Part shown: positions 8,295-18,768 of the stretch, in pieces
How the letters are laid out: every line of letters starts with the position of its first letter
How positions within the stretch are numbered: the first letter of the stretch is position 1
Assembly (NCBI GenBank): GCA_016720065.1
Contig: JADJXY010000002.1
Location: forward strand, 1,935,001 to 1,999,000
Origin: Betaproteobacteria bacterium
GTDB taxonomy: Bacteria; Pseudomonadota; Gammaproteobacteria; Burkholderiales; Rhodocyclaceae
Direction: 5' to 3'
DNA length: 64,000 nucleotides
The notes under the pieces: generated by a model
The model's database searches: none
The model's input: only the letters and a program-made list of their open reading frames with translations
Told to the model about the DNA's origin: nothing
Position numbers and translations under genes: made by a program

Positions 8295-10586
8295 ATGACC
8301 GACTGTCGCCCCCCCGACGCCCCCGAGACCTCCCTGCCCCAGGCCTGGCGCGAAGCCCTGCTCCCCCGCCTGGCAGCCGGCGACACCCTGCGCGCCTGGC
8401 TGGAAATCGACCTCGACCCCCGCCTGCGCTTCTGCCGCGGTCTGCTGGCCGTCACCGACCGCGCCCTCCTCGCCTGTGACCCGGAAGCCGGCACCTGGAG
8501 CACCTGGGAACTGCGCGACGACCTGAGCCTGGATCACCACGACCACGCCGGCGTCGGCACCCTGGAACTGGCCGACGGCACGGGCCGCCTGGGCTGCTGG
8601 CGCTATACCCTGGCCCACGACGTCGCCGCCCTCAAGTTGCAGCGGGAGTTCGACCAGCGCCGGGAAAGCCGGCGGAGCGGCCGGCCTGTCGTGGTGCCCG
8701 ACGAACTGGTGTGCCCCAAGTGCAGAGCCCCCCTGGAGCCCGGCGTCGAGGAATGCCCCATCTGCACCCGGGAAACCGCCACCCCACCTTCCACCTGGAC
8801 CCTGTTCCGCCTGTGGCGCTTCGCCAAACCCTACAAGGGCCAGCTCCTGGCCGGCTTCCTGCTGACCATGGCCTCCACCGCCGCCACCCTGGTGCCGCCC
8901 TACCTGACCATGCCGCTCATGGACAACGTGCTGATTCCCTTCCAGAACGGCAAGCCCATCGACGTCGGCCTGGTCACGCTCTACCTCAGCGGCCTGCTGG
9001 GCGCCGCCCTGCTGGCCTGGGCCCTGGGCTGGGCGCGGACCTACATCCTGGCCCTGGTGTCGGAACGCATCGGCCGCGACCTCAGAACCACCACCTTCGA
9101 GCACCTGCTGCAACTGTCGCTGGAATACTTCGGCGGCAAACGCACCGGCGACCTGATGGCCCGCATCGGCTCGGAGACGGACCGCATCAACGTCTTCCTC
9201 TCCCTGCACCTGCTCGATTTCGCCACCGACGTGCTGATGATCGTCCTCACCGCCATCATCCTCTTCTCCATCCACCCGGCCCTGGCCGTCGTCACCCTGC
9301 TGCCGCTGCCCCTCATCGCCTGGATGATCCACGCCGTGCGGGACCGCCTGCGCACCGGCTTCGAAAAGGTGGATCGCATCTGGGCCGAGGTGACCAACGT
9401 GCTGGCCGACGTCATTCCCGGCATCCGTGTGGTCAAGGCCTTCGCCCAGGAAAAACGCGAGGCGGCGCGCTTCCGCGAGGCCAATTTCCACAACCTGGCC
9501 CTGAACGACCGCATCAACAAGACCTGGTCGCTCTTCGGCCCCGCCGTGACGCTGCTCACGGAAATCGGCCTCCTGGTGGTGTGGGGCTTCGGCATCTGGC
9601 AGATCAGCAAGGGCGAGATCACCGTCGGCGTGCTCACCGCCTTCCTCGCCTACATCAGCCGCTTCTACACCCGGCTCGATTCCATGAGCCGCATCGTCTC
9701 CGTGACGCAAAAGGCGGCGGCCGGGGCCAAGCGCATTTTCGACATCCTCGACCATGTTTCCAGCGTGCCGGAGCCCACCAACCCGGTGCATCTGAAGGAA
9801 GTGCGGGGCGAGATCGAACTCAGGAGCTGCGGCTTCCGCTACGGCACCCGCGCCGTCACCCGGGATGTGAGCCTGACCATCAAGCCGGGCGAAATGATCG
9901 GCCTGGTCGGCCATTCCGGCTCGGGAAAAAGCACCCTGGTCAACCTCATCTGCCGCTTCTACGACGTCACCGAGGGCGCCGTGCTGATCGACGGCGTCGA
10001 TGTGCGCTCCGTCCCGGTGGCCGAGTTCCGCCGCAACATCGGCCTGGTGCTGCAGGAGCCCTTCCTCTTCTTCGGCACCATCGCCGAGAACATCGCCTAC
10101 GGCAAGCCGGACGCCAGCCGCGAGGAAATCATCGCCGCCGCCCGAGCCGCCCACGCCCACGAATTCATCCTGCGCCTGCCCCACGGCTACGATTCCCTGG
10201 TCGGCGAGCGCGGCCAGGGCCTCTCCGGCGGCGAGCGCCAGCGCATCTCCATCGCCCGGGCGCTCTTGATCGACCCCCGCATCCTCATCCTCGACGAAGC
10301 CACTTCCTCGGTGGATACCGAGACCGAGAAGGAAATCCAGAAGGCCCTGGACAACCTCGTGCGCGGCCGCACCACCATCGCCATCGCCCACCGCCTGTCC
10401 ACCCTCAGGAAGGCTGACCGCCTGGTGGCCATGGACCGCGGCCAGGTGGTCGAGGTGGGCAGCCACGACGAACTGATGGCCAAAGAGGGACACTACTACC
10501 GCCTTTACCAGGCCCAGGCCAGGAACGTCGATACCGAACTGGAACTCTCCAGCGTCCCGACCCCGGCCAAGGAGCACGCCGCATGA
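8295..10586 (+). CDS. Cyanophycin-associated ABC transporter (fused membrane and ATPase domains)
   Basis: A 763-residue half-transporter. Residues 1 to about 165 are an unusual soluble extension containing a zinc-ribbon-like CPKC...CPIC set (Cys140, 143, 154, 157). A six-helix export-type membrane domain covers about 170-480. The ATPase domain has GHSGSGKS (Walker A, about 539-546), LSGGERQRIS (signature) and ILILDEATSSVD (Walker B). This N-terminal-extended exporter type is repeatedly found next to DUF1854 and cyanophycin synthetase genes. Here it overlaps the DUF1854 gene by four bases (ATGA). What it moves is not known. The cphA genes lie about 5.5 kb downstream, beyond an inserted operon on the other strand. 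Confidence 0.85.
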   Translation: MTDCRPPDAPETSLPQAWREALLPRLAAGDTLRAWLEIDLDPRLRFCRGLLAVTDRALLACDPEAGTWSTWELRDDLSLDHHDHAGVGTLELADGTGRLGCWRYTLAHDVAALKLQREFDQRRESRRSGRPVVVPDELVCPKCRAPLEPGVEECPICTRETATPPSTWTLFRLWRFAKPYKGQLLAGFLLTMASTAATLVPPYLTMPLMDNVLIPFQNGKPIDVGLVTLYLSGLLGAALLAWALGWARTYILALVSERIGRDLRTTTFEHLLQLSLEYFGGKRTGDLMARIGSETDRINVFLSLHLLDFATDVLMIVLTAIILFSIHPALAVVTLLPLPLIAWMIHAVRDRLRTGFEKVDRIWAEVTNVLADVIPGIRVVKAFAQEKREAARFREANFHNLALNDRINKTWSLFGPAVTLLTEIGLLVVWGFGIWQISKGEITVGVLTAFLAYISRFYTRLDSMSRIVSVTQKAAAGAKRIFDILDHVSSVPEPTNPVHLKEVRGEIELRSCGFRYGTRAVTRDVSLTIKPGEMIGLVGHSGSGKSTLVNLICRFYDVTEGAVLIDGVDVRSVPVAEFRRNIGLVLQEPFLFFGTIAENIAYGKPDASREEIIAAARAAHAHEFILRLPHGYDSLVGERGQGLSGGERQRISIARALLIDPRILILDEATSSVDTETEKEIQKALDNLVRGRTTIAIAHRLSTLRKADRLVAMDRGQVVEVGSHDELMAKEGHYYRLYQAQARNVDTELELSSVPTPAKEHAA

Positions 10587-11044
10587 GCGCCCCTCTGCAA
10601 CTTTCCCGCAGCCCCTTCGGCCGGCTGATGCTGGCCACCGCCGACGGCCCCCAGGCCGTGGTGCCGGTACGCGCCTTCCCCATCGCCGAGCCGGACAAGG
10701 GCATCTCCCTGGTGGATGGCGACGGCCACGAACGGGCCTGGATCGACCGCCTCGCCGATCTCGCCGCCCCCCAACGACAACTGGTGGAAGAAGAACTGGC
10801 CAGCCGCGAGTTCGTGCCGGAAATCCGCGGCATCCGTGAAGTCTCCAGCTTCGCCACGCCCAGCACCTGGCAGGTGGACACCGACCGAGGCCCCTTCGCC
10901 CTGGTCCTGAAGGGGGAGGAAGACATCCGCCGCCTGTCCCAGACCATGCTCATGATCGCCGACAGCAACGGCATCCAGTTCCTCATCCGCGACCTTTCCC
11001 GACTCGACCGCCACAGCCGCAAGCTTCTCGACCGCTTTCTGTGA
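10583..11044 (+). CDS. DUF1854 protein of the cyanophycin locus
   Basis: A 153-residue soluble protein containing SLVDGDGHERAWIDRL and the conserved EIRGIREVSSFATPSTWQV segment of DUF1854. Its start ATG overlaps the TGA of the ABC transporter gene, so the two are almost certainly co-translated. DUF1854 proteins are known by association with cyanophycin synthetase operons; their biochemical role is undetermined. A partner or regulator of the transporter is a reasonable inference. Confidence 0.85.
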   Translation: MSAPLQLSRSPFGRLMLATADGPQAVVPVRAFPIAEPDKGISLVDGDGHERAWIDRLADLAAPQRQLVEEELASREFVPEIRGIREVSSFATPSTWQVDTDRGPFALVLKGEEDIRRLSQTMLMIADSNGIQFLIRDLSRLDRHSRKLLDRFL

Positions 11045-11061
11045 GACCTTGGTTTTGCCCT

Positions 11062-12894
11062 CTACCGTTCCCACCAGTTCCGGTAGAGCCCCTGGGTATT
11101 GAGGCTCTTCTTGACGACCGCGAGCACCTTTTGGGTTATGAATTCAGCCGTGCGACCACGCAGCATCATGCCCACCGCAAGAACAAAACGCTCTGGCCAA
11201 CTGAACTCCTTATGCACGCGCCTCAGCACTTCGTCGACGCGAGCACGAATCATCCCGGCAACGGAATCCGTTTGGCCATTACGGGCGAAATCTAGATCAA
11301 GCGCTTTAGAAGGCCACGGATAAGGCAATTGCTGCGTAGCGGCGGTCCCGCAGAGTGGGATCAGCGGAATCTCTCCCCGTGTGTTGTGCGGCAGGCCCGC
11401 TGTCTGGGCCGCTGGTCCGAACACAGCTTCGTTCTCCGCAGGCAGAGAAAACCACTCTTTCAAAAAGTACTGGCAATTGCGGCGGCCGAGAAAGAAGTCG
11501 TGGTTGCGATACTCGGGATGGAGGAATCCGGCAAAGGCCCCCAGCGGATCGCTGCATAGCGCCTGACCGCCGGTCAGGGACTGCCCCCCTTCACCAGTTC
11601 GTTTCGCGGTGATCAGGAACCGGCTACGGATTCCCGCCTCGGCTGCAAGCAGAAAATCCTGCGTACTGAAGCGAGCGTTGGCAAGCCAGGCGCCAATCAG
11701 CGCGCCGCCAGCGGCGGCGACATTTTGCTCGTCGCTTGGCCCGGGTGTAGAGGCGTCCGCAAAGGGGTCGACCAGAATGACGGCCCGTCGAGCCTGCTGC
11801 GGCTCATAGTCATTCCTAGAGGTCCAACCCGCCAGATGCCGACGGGCCAACTCGACGGGTTCATTGTTGAAGGCGCCCCCATCCACACAAAGGAAGGTGT
11901 AGTTCGCCCCCGGGCTGATCCCCCACGAACTGAGGTCTGGGAATACCAGCCCTTGGCCATGCCCGACACTGATGGGTTGGTAATAGTAATGCCACGCTGG
12001 CCGCTGCAGCTTGACCGGCGGGAAACCGACCGGAAAGGCCCCCGACGCCCGGGCGAAGCGCGCAACTTCATGCCAGGAAGTGACTGTACCCCCAGGCACT
12101 GAAGCCGTCGGACTCCCCGCCACTCGATAAGCATCCGGCCACTGCACCGACGGAGTGCCATCCCCATGGTAATAGCTCTCGACGCGGACGTAGTCGGCGT
12201 GGCGCCGATAGCACTGCTGGCGCCCCGTTGCCCCGCCGTAGCCCACGGCGTAAGGCACACCGGTGAGGTTGGACAGGGTCATCAGTAGCGTCAGCGGCTC
12301 CGACACATAGGGCCGGGGAGATGCAACCGGGTCCACCTCATTCGGCACACCCTGCGGAAAATTGGCCGCAAGGTCGCACCCTCTGAGCAGAGGCTCGGGG
12401 TTGAGAAGCGAAGCCAGCGAATCCGTTTTGCCACTATAGCCCTCGTTTGGATCGCAAAAGCCCGCGATGTCCAGGGTCTGTACCCATAGGGCGTAGAGCG
12501 GATTCTTCGGCCCCAGGGTTTGTCGCGTACCTGGATCCATGCTGGAGTCGATGTGGGGGAAGCCGTAACCCAGGGCCTTGGCCAGCACCGCCGCGCAGAC
12601 ACTTCCACCGGACGCGCCGGAAATCACCTTGATCCGAACCTGATGCCAAGGAACGGTGCGCTTTTCGAATGGATGGTCACTCTCCGCGGCTTTTTGCGTC
12701 TCCCATCTCTCCAGAGCTTCGATCAGAAAATCCAGCACTCCGGCGGTATAGGCCCCCGCCGAAACAGTACCCCCCAAAGACAAGCCGATTTCGAACACAC
12801 CCCGTGCTAGGTCACCCGAGTTTGAGGCGGAGTCCGCAAACCATTTCTTTGCCGCGCTCAGCCGAGGATTGCAATCAGAATCCAACGGCGTCAC
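11062..12894 (-). CDS. Patatin-like phospholipase
   Basis: A 610-residue serine hydrolase of the patatin group. The glycine-rich oxyanion region is SLGGTVSAGAYTAGV (about residues 38-52). The nucleophile elbow is SGASGGS (GxSxG) in VISGASGGSVCAAVL, and the partner aspartate lies in CVDGGAFNNEP (DGG motif), giving the full Ser/Asp dyad. Patatins cleave acyl chains from phospholipids. No signal peptide is visible, so it is probably cytoplasmic unless exported another way. It starts with GTG at 12894, overlapping the upstream lipoprotein gene by GTGA, and is the last gene of a four-gene operon. The C-terminal 250 residues beyond the patatin core are unassigned. Confidence 0.82.
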   Translation of the reverse strand: MTPLDSDCNPRLSAAKKWFADSASNSGDLARGVFEIGLSLGGTVSAGAYTAGVLDFLIEALERWETQKAAESDHPFEKRTVPWHQVRIKVISGASGGSVCAAVLAKALGYGFPHIDSSMDPGTRQTLGPKNPLYALWVQTLDIAGFCDPNEGYSGKTDSLASLLNPEPLLRGCDLAANFPQGVPNEVDPVASPRPYVSEPLTLLMTLSNLTGVPYAVGYGGATGRQQCYRRHADYVRVESYYHGDGTPSVQWPDAYRVAGSPTASVPGGTVTSWHEVARFARASGAFPVGFPPVKLQRPAWHYYYQPISVGHGQGLVFPDLSSWGISPGANYTFLCVDGGAFNNEPVELARRHLAGWTSRNDYEPQQARRAVILVDPFADASTPGPSDEQNVAAAGGALIGAWLANARFSTQDFLLAAEAGIRSRFLITAKRTGEGGQSLTGGQALCSDPLGAFAGFLHPEYRNHDFFLGRRNCQYFLKEWFSLPAENEAVFGPAAQTAGLPHNTRGEIPLIPLCGTAATQQLPYPWPSKALDLDFARNGQTDSVAGMIRARVDEVLRRVHKEFSWPERFVLAVGMMLRGRTAEFITQKVLAVVKKSLNTQGLYRNWWER

Positions 12895-14346
12895 CTTACC
12901 GCTTCCCCGCCCGCACTGTTGCCACCTCGGGCGTCCTCGCCATGTATCGTGCCTCGCCAGTAGTCCACCGGCTCATATTCTTTCCCGCCCAACGGTCCCG
13001 TCTTACCGCGGCATTGGTTGAGCCAGTCGTCCAAGGCTCTGGATTTGTCGTCGTCGAACCCGCGCTTTCCGTCTCTACTCCCGATGTAATACAGCTCAGT
13101 CTTGATCTTCTTGTCTGCAAGTTCGAGAACCCGCTTCCCAACTGCAGCACGCACTGCCAGAACGGTACGATAGCCGTCTGATGGTCCTTTCAAAGACGGC
13201 TTATCCGAGCCACCACCAACTATCGACTCAAAATGGGCGCGAGGCGGGAAGAAGCAACTCGACCTTATTGTTTCCCTCGGCGCGGAAAGAACGCCGCGAT
13301 TCCCCAGGGAACGACTGAACCTACGGTAATAGTCCAGTGAAAACGCTGCATCCTTGAAGGCTTGACTCAATTTCCGCAACTGATCCGGCGTTAGATTGAG
13401 CCGTAAAGAGAGTTCCTGCACTGCGTCGAGTTCCTGGGCATGCGCGGTATGGCGGGCTTGAAGCGTATAGGTTGTCACCCCGACACGCGCCAGGAAATCG
13501 ATGAGGTCTTTGTCCAACTCTCTGACCATGTCGAAGAAATCCTCGCCCACGTGCAATGAAACGGACCGCATGCCAGCCAGAACCAGAAACCCCGTACGAG
13601 TATTGGACCCACTCCCGCCAGCAGAAACTATCGGCCCAACGGTCGCACCGCCTCCCGTCGCCCCGGAGACCTCCCAGCGGGTTACGAGGATATTGCCGCT
13701 CCCAACAGCCGAGTCATATTTTTCGCGAGCCTTGTCGAGTTCTCCCCCGAACTTTCGCTAGGTCGCCCGTGACCTTGGCCAGTAGCGCCTTGCCCTGGTC
13801 CACACTATTCAGTTCTTCCCCCGCAAACATGCGCTTGATTTGGGCCAGCGTTCCCGCATTGCGCTGCGGATCGGCGAACAAATTGTTCTCCAGCAAGTGG
13901 CTGAGAGCCGCAGCTTGCAGATCAAATTTAGAGACGGTGAGCGCCTGAGATTGAACACCTTCCAGCAGCTTAGCCACGTGAGACGCCGGGTCGTCGTTAG
14001 AATTACCAATATTCTTGACCTCAAAGTCCCGAATGACGCTGAAACTAAACTTCGGGCTCAGGAATATCGAGTGACTCGGCGATGTCCCCTCGGGCTGATA
14101 CGAAAGCATCTGTACGGCATTCGCCGGGGTTACTCCGGCAATCGACACATAGGTACTGAAAGAGAACAAGGGGTCGCTGGCACTGCTCCGCACCTCGTTG
14201 GACAAATCGTCCAGGGCTTCGATACTCACGGGACGGCTTGTGGTTCCGCACGCGCAAAGCGCGACGCAGAGCATCGCAATCCCCGCGCGCTTGCCCCCCG
14301 TTCCGCCCGTTAGGCTGGCGTTCCAGGCGTGCCTGCTTCTTTTCAT
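12891..14346 (-). pseudogene. Lipoprotein gene, one-base frameshift
   Basis: Two reading frames join into one protein of about 485 residues. The first begins MKRSRHAWNAS (ATG at 14346 after GGAGAAGAAG), has a lipobox-like LCAC at residues 30-33, and runs to about 13750. The second takes over as GGELDKAREKYDSAV and continues to the TGA at 12891. Removing one C from the five-C run at 13744-13748 restores a single frame, and the second frame has no good start of its own. I do not recognise the family. The mature protein would be membrane-anchored in the periplasm. It ends by overlapping the start of the patatin gene, suggesting coupled expression. Confidence 0.65.
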
Positions 14347-14421
14347 GGTCTTCTTCTCCGTTGGTTTATTGATGAAATGAGCGACCGCGAGCAACTTCTG
14401 ATCGCCAGCCGTAAAACTTGG

Positions 14422-15045
14422 CTACGAACAGTCGATCAGTACGTACAGAAGGTTCTGGCGATCTCGATCACGTCCGAAAAGTCGATCACCCGCATCGTGT
14501 GCCGCAGCGATGAATTCGTCCCACTGGCCCGGCGGCAGGGTCTGGCAACCGTGGCTCGATGTCGAGAAATTTCCGCCTTTATGAATATTGATGCCGAAAT
14601 TCCCAACGTGGTCGTAAGGTGGACTGCCATCACGCAGCACCCTGACGGGACCGGCCCGCTGGCAGATTGCCGGATGGGGCCGCTTTCCACCGTGTATATC
14701 GAAGCGATAGCACGGCCAGACTCCGGGTTGCAGGACCGCCATTCCGCGCGTGCCCTCCACAAAGCCGCTCCCTTCCCGGTAACTTGACGGATCGGTATTG
14801 CCATTGAACGCCTGAAACAGATTCAGGTTTGGCACGTAGAGCACGATGGCATCGTCGTAGATACTTCGCTCATTATTCGGCGTCGCACCCATGGTATTGG
14901 CGTAGTACCCACGCAGGCCGATCACGGCGAGCGGAAAGTCGCTCAGTTCCAATTTGGGTTGTTTGGCGAGGAGCGCCAAGAGTTCAGCTTCGGTGATTTT
15001 CGGACGGCCACTCGCCGGGAGGAGGTTGGTAGGCTTGCTGGGCAT
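14422..15045 (-). CDS. L,D-transpeptidase-like (YkuD-type fold) protein
   Basis: A 207-residue protein whose C-terminal half contains GINIHKGG followed by STSSHGCQT. The order His, then SHGC, is the hallmark of the YkuD / L,D-transpeptidase catalytic site (nucleophile Cys). Upstream NTDPSSY and VLQPGVW segments resemble a group of phage- and bacterium-encoded peptidoglycan-active proteins with the same fold. No signal peptide is evident. The ATG at 15045 has an excellent ribosome site (AGAGGAGG). It sits 11 bases after the upstream membrane-protein gene and 75 bases before the lipoprotein gene. An L,D-transpeptidase or L,D-endopeptidase activity is likely but unproved. Confidence 0.6.
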   Translation of the reverse strand: MPSKPTNLLPASGRPKITEAELLALLAKQPKLELSDFPLAVIGLRGYYANTMGATPNNERSIYDDAIVLYVPNLNLFQAFNGNTDPSSYREGSGFVEGTRGMAVLQPGVWPCYRFDIHGGKRPHPAICQRAGPVRVLRDGSPPYDHVGNFGINIHKGGNFSTSSHGCQTLPPGQWDEFIAAAHDAGDRLFGRDRDRQNLLYVLIDCS

Positions 15046-15056
15046 TGCGGCCTCCT

Positions 15057-16249
15057 CTAATGCTCGGGGTACAAAAGGTCGAAAACGGCTACCTCATCGA
15101 GCGTACCGGTTGCCGGCTTCCCCTTGGCCGACTGCCACCGGCGAATGGCTGCTCGCGTAGGCTCGTCCAACTCCGCAGTCGCTCGCTCGATAGGAATTCC
15201 AAGCGCGAGTTGGATCGCCTCGATGTCTTGGGGCTCAAGGCGAGTCGCCTCGAAATCACTGACCGGCCCGACAATGGCGGGTGATCGGGGCACATCCGCG
15301 CCACTCGCAGAGACCAGAGGATTCGGTGTCGGCGGTGTAGCGCCGCCAATATTCGACGACGGGGGCGACGGTTTGATTCCGGCACCCCGCAACGAAACCA
15401 GCTTGGAAAGGGCATCGAACCAGAACGGCGCGCCCAGAGTGGCTGCCATGGCCGTAATCAGCCAACCAAAGATTGGCAGCATCCCTCCGGGCCATTCCGG
15501 ACACCCTTTTGCGTCCAGTTTCCAACCAACCGGAATCCGAAGATCCTTCAAGTCCTTGATGTGGCGATTCACCTCGTCAATTTTCGCCTGGAGTTCTGGC
15601 GACGATTTCTCGTCTTGCCTCGCGACAATTCCGTTTACTTGTTGCTCGGCAACCCTCACCAGTGAGGCAGTCAACGCCCCGTCCTTCGCCAACCGCTGCA
15701 CCAGTACAAGGGAATCAACGTTGAAGACAAACGCGGCGGCGAACGCGATGGCGAATAGCCATACCTGGGTATTCCGCTTGTACCATCCGGACACCCGATC
15801 CATGGACGCATTGAAATACGACTCGATCGACTCCCTTAGGCGTTCGGAATTTCCTTGAGCCTGGAGGACGAAAATCTCCAGGGCCTGTTTCAGGGCACTA
15901 CTCGGCATGCGCTGCACAGCATCCGGAAGCCCGTCGAACAGCGGGCGCTGAGCCCTGTATTCCCGGACGAGCGTATCGGCCAATGCAGTGGCGAAATAGC
16001 CTGCCGGCATGTAGGAGGGTTTCTTTCCTTGTTTCGATAAAGACGCGATCAGCGGATGGCCGTACAGAATGGTCAACGGAGATTGATCTTTGCCACCAAA
16101 ACTCTTCTCCCTCCCAACAACAGTTCGACCCCTTTGCTCAGGAGCTTCCCTCGCAAAGCAAGCAGTTGCGCCACAACCTCCTGAATTCCGCTGACTAGGC
16201 CAGAGAACAGCAGATAGATAAGCGCCATACCAATCGCCACGTCCAACAT
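15057..16249 (-). pseudogene. Membrane protein with C-terminal peptidoglycan-binding-like domain, frameshifted
   Basis: The natural start is MLDVAIGMALIYLLFSGLVS (ATG at 16249 after a GAGGGGG ribosome site), a membrane helix. The frame then breaks near 16109-16115, in runs of C on the plus strand. Adding one base joins it to the downstream frame at EKSFGGKDQSPLTILYGHPL. The rest has two more membrane segments around NTQVWLFAIAFAAAFVF and MLPIFGWLITAMAATLG, a Pro-rich linker, and a C-terminal domain (IQLALGIPIERA...TRAAIRRWQ) resembling peptidoglycan-binding domain 1. The restored length is about 398 residues. It is the first gene of the patatin operon. Confidence 0.65.
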
Positions 16250-16266
16250 CAAGATCCCCCCTCTTG

Positions 16267-16305
16267 ATTGCAAAGCCCAAATTGGCATGCATCTCCCTTT
16301 GCAAT
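16267..16305. promoter_or_regulatory. Inverted repeat upstream of the patatin operon
   Basis: ATTGCAAAG at 16267-16275 is perfectly mirrored by CTTTGCAAT at 16297-16305, just ahead of the first gene of the minus-strand operon. A regulator-binding site is plausible. The divergent cphA2-type gene starts about 250 bases away. In the rest of this 301-base gap I see only weak promoter-like sequence. Confidence 0.3.
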
Positions 16306-16550
16306 GATGCAATCTGGGAGACATCCGTATGCAGAGGGGAAATATGCATAACAAGTTCCCATTCGTCAATCGAAGATGATCGGCAAATTCCCGCACACCT
16401 AGCGAACGGCTCTGGATAGCTCCCAGCCCGTGGCGTTCATCGCCGGTTTGCAGGATCATTACGCCTTTCGGTAATCCGGTTTCCAGCGCGGCACGTTATG
16501 CGGGAACCGGCGCCAGCCCCAGCCGACGCCCCTGCGGATAAAAACACTCC

Positions 16551-18741
16551 ATGAGCAAGAGAGAAATCGAGTTCCTCAAGATCACGCATCTGAACGGTCC
16601 CAGCCTGTGGACCTACCGCCCCGTCCTGGAAGCGCTGATCGACATCCATGACCTGGAGGACGCCCCTCCAATACCATTCCCGGTTTCGTCGAACGCCTGT
16701 CCGCCTGGCTGCCGTCCCTGGTCGAGCACCGCTGCAGCTACGAGGAACGCGGCGGCTTCCTGCGCCGTTTGCAGGAGGGCACCTGGCCCGGCCACATCCT
16801 GGAGCACGTCACCCTGGAATTGCAGAACCTGGCCGGCCTGCCCGGCGGCTTCGGCAAGGCCCGGGACGGTGGTCGCCGCGGCGTCTATAAGGTGGTCGTG
16901 CGCGCCTGGCAGGAGGACGTCACCCGCGCCGCCCTGCACGCGGCCCGCGACCTGGTGATGGCGGCCATCGAAGACAAGCCCTTCGACGTGGCCGGTACCA
17001 TCGAGCGCCTGTCGGACATGGCCGATTCCCTCTGTCTCGGCCCCAGCACGGCGAGCATCGTCGATGCGGCCGACGACCGCGACATCCCTACCATCCGCCT
17101 GATCCCCGACGCCAACCTGGTGCAGATCGGCTACGGCGCCGCCATGCGCCGCATCTGGACGGCCGAAACGGACCGCACCAGCGCCATCGCCGAGACCATT
17201 TCCCGGGACAAGGATCTGACCAAGAGCCTGCTCTCCTCCTGCGGCGTTCCGGTCCCCGAGGGCCGCGAGGTCGACAGTGCCGAAGACGCCTGGGAAGCCG
17301 CCCAGGACATCGGCCTGCCGGTGTGCGTCAAGCCCACCGATGGTAACCACGGCCGCGGCGTCTTCATCGACGTGAAGACCCGGGAAGAAATCGAGAAGGC
17401 CTACGCCGTCGCCTTCGAAGAGGGCAGCGGCGTCCTGGTCGAGCGTTCCCTGCCGGGCACCGAGCACCGCCTGCTGGTGGTCGGCGGCAAGCTGGCCGCC
17501 GCCTGCCGCGGCGACATGGTGTGCGTGGTCGGGGACGGCCAATCGACGGTAAGGCAATTGGTCGAGACCCAGATCAACTCGGACCCCCGCCGCGGCCCCA
17601 CCGAACTGCACCCCCTCTCCCTCATCCGCCTCGATTCCGCCGCCACCATGGAGCTTTCCCGCCAGGGCCTGGACGCCGATTCGGTGCCGCCCCCGGGCAA
17701 GGAAGTGCTGATCCAGCGCAATGCCAACCACGCCTTCGACGTAACGGACCAGGTGCATCCCGACAACGCGGCCCTGGCCGCCCTCGCCGCCCGCATCGTG
17801 GGCCTCGACATCGCCGGCATCGACCTGGTGACGCCCGACATTTCCAAACCCCTGCTGGAGCAGGGCGGCGCCATCGTCGAGGTCAATGCCGGCCCCAGCC
17901 TGCTCATGCATTTGAAGCCCGCCGTCGGCGAGCCCGCCCGGTGGGCAGGGCCATCGTCGATCATCTGTTCCCGGACGGCCAGACGGGGCGCATCCCCATC
18001 GTCGGCATCACCGGTTCCCGGGGCAAGACTTCGGTGGCCCGTTTTCTCGGCCATCTCACCCGGCTTTCCGGCAAGTACGTCGCCCTGGCGTCCAGCGACG
18101 GCCTCTTCCTGGACCAGCGCCACGTCCAGAAGACCGACGCCGCCCACTGGGCCGCGGCCCGCCGGGTGCTGCTCAACCGGGCGGCCGAAGTGGCCATTTT
18201 CGAAAACGGCGCCCGGGCCATCCTGGGCGAGGGTCTGGCCTACGACCGCTGCCAGGTGGGGGTGGTCACCAATCTGGATCCGGAAGAGACGCACCTGGAC
18301 TACGCCATCGACGACCACGAGATGCTCTACAAGGTCCTGCGCACCCAGGTGGACATCATTCTCAAAGGCGGCGCCGCGGTGCTCAACGCCGCCGACCCCC
18401 AGGTGGTCGAAATGGCCGAACTCTCCGACGGCGAGGCCTATTTCTTTGCCGCCGGCGAGGACAATGCGGTGGTCCTGGCCCATTGCGCCAAGGGAGGCCG
18501 CGCCGTGGTCGCGCGGCGGGGCGAGCTGGTCCTGGCCGCCGGCAATACCGAAACCCGCCTGGCCAAGCTGGCCGACATTCCGGCCCTGCGCCAGGGCGAG
18601 GAAACCTTCCGCCTGGAAAACACCCTGGCGGCGGTTGCCGCGGGCTGGGCCTTGAACATTCCGGCAGAACTGCTGGCCGCCGGCGTCAAGACCTTCGAGC
18701 AGGAAGCCCCCGCCCCTTCCCGGCGCCAGAAAAAAAACTAA
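16551..18741 (+). pseudogene. cphA2: CphA2-type (truncated) cyanophycin synthetase, two frameshifts
   Basis: Three frames assemble into one protein of about 730 residues: an N-terminal domain (KITHLNGPSLWTYRP), an ATP-grasp domain (VCVKPTDGNHGRGVF) and a Mur-ligase-like P-loop (GITGSRGKTSVARFL), ending RRQKKN. The frame shifts at 16663-16666 (one C short) and again at 17933-17935 (one C short). Restoring both gives the expected family text, such as NTIPGFVERL and EPRPVGRAIVDHL. The length is about 130 residues shorter than CphA1. This fits the CphA2/CphA' group, which lacks the C-terminal end and works alongside CphA1 in making or recycling multi-L-arginyl-poly-aspartate. It is followed 27 bases later by cphA1. 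Confidence 0.8.
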
Positions 18742-18768
18742 GCGATCGCAGCAGAGAGGAAAACCCCC

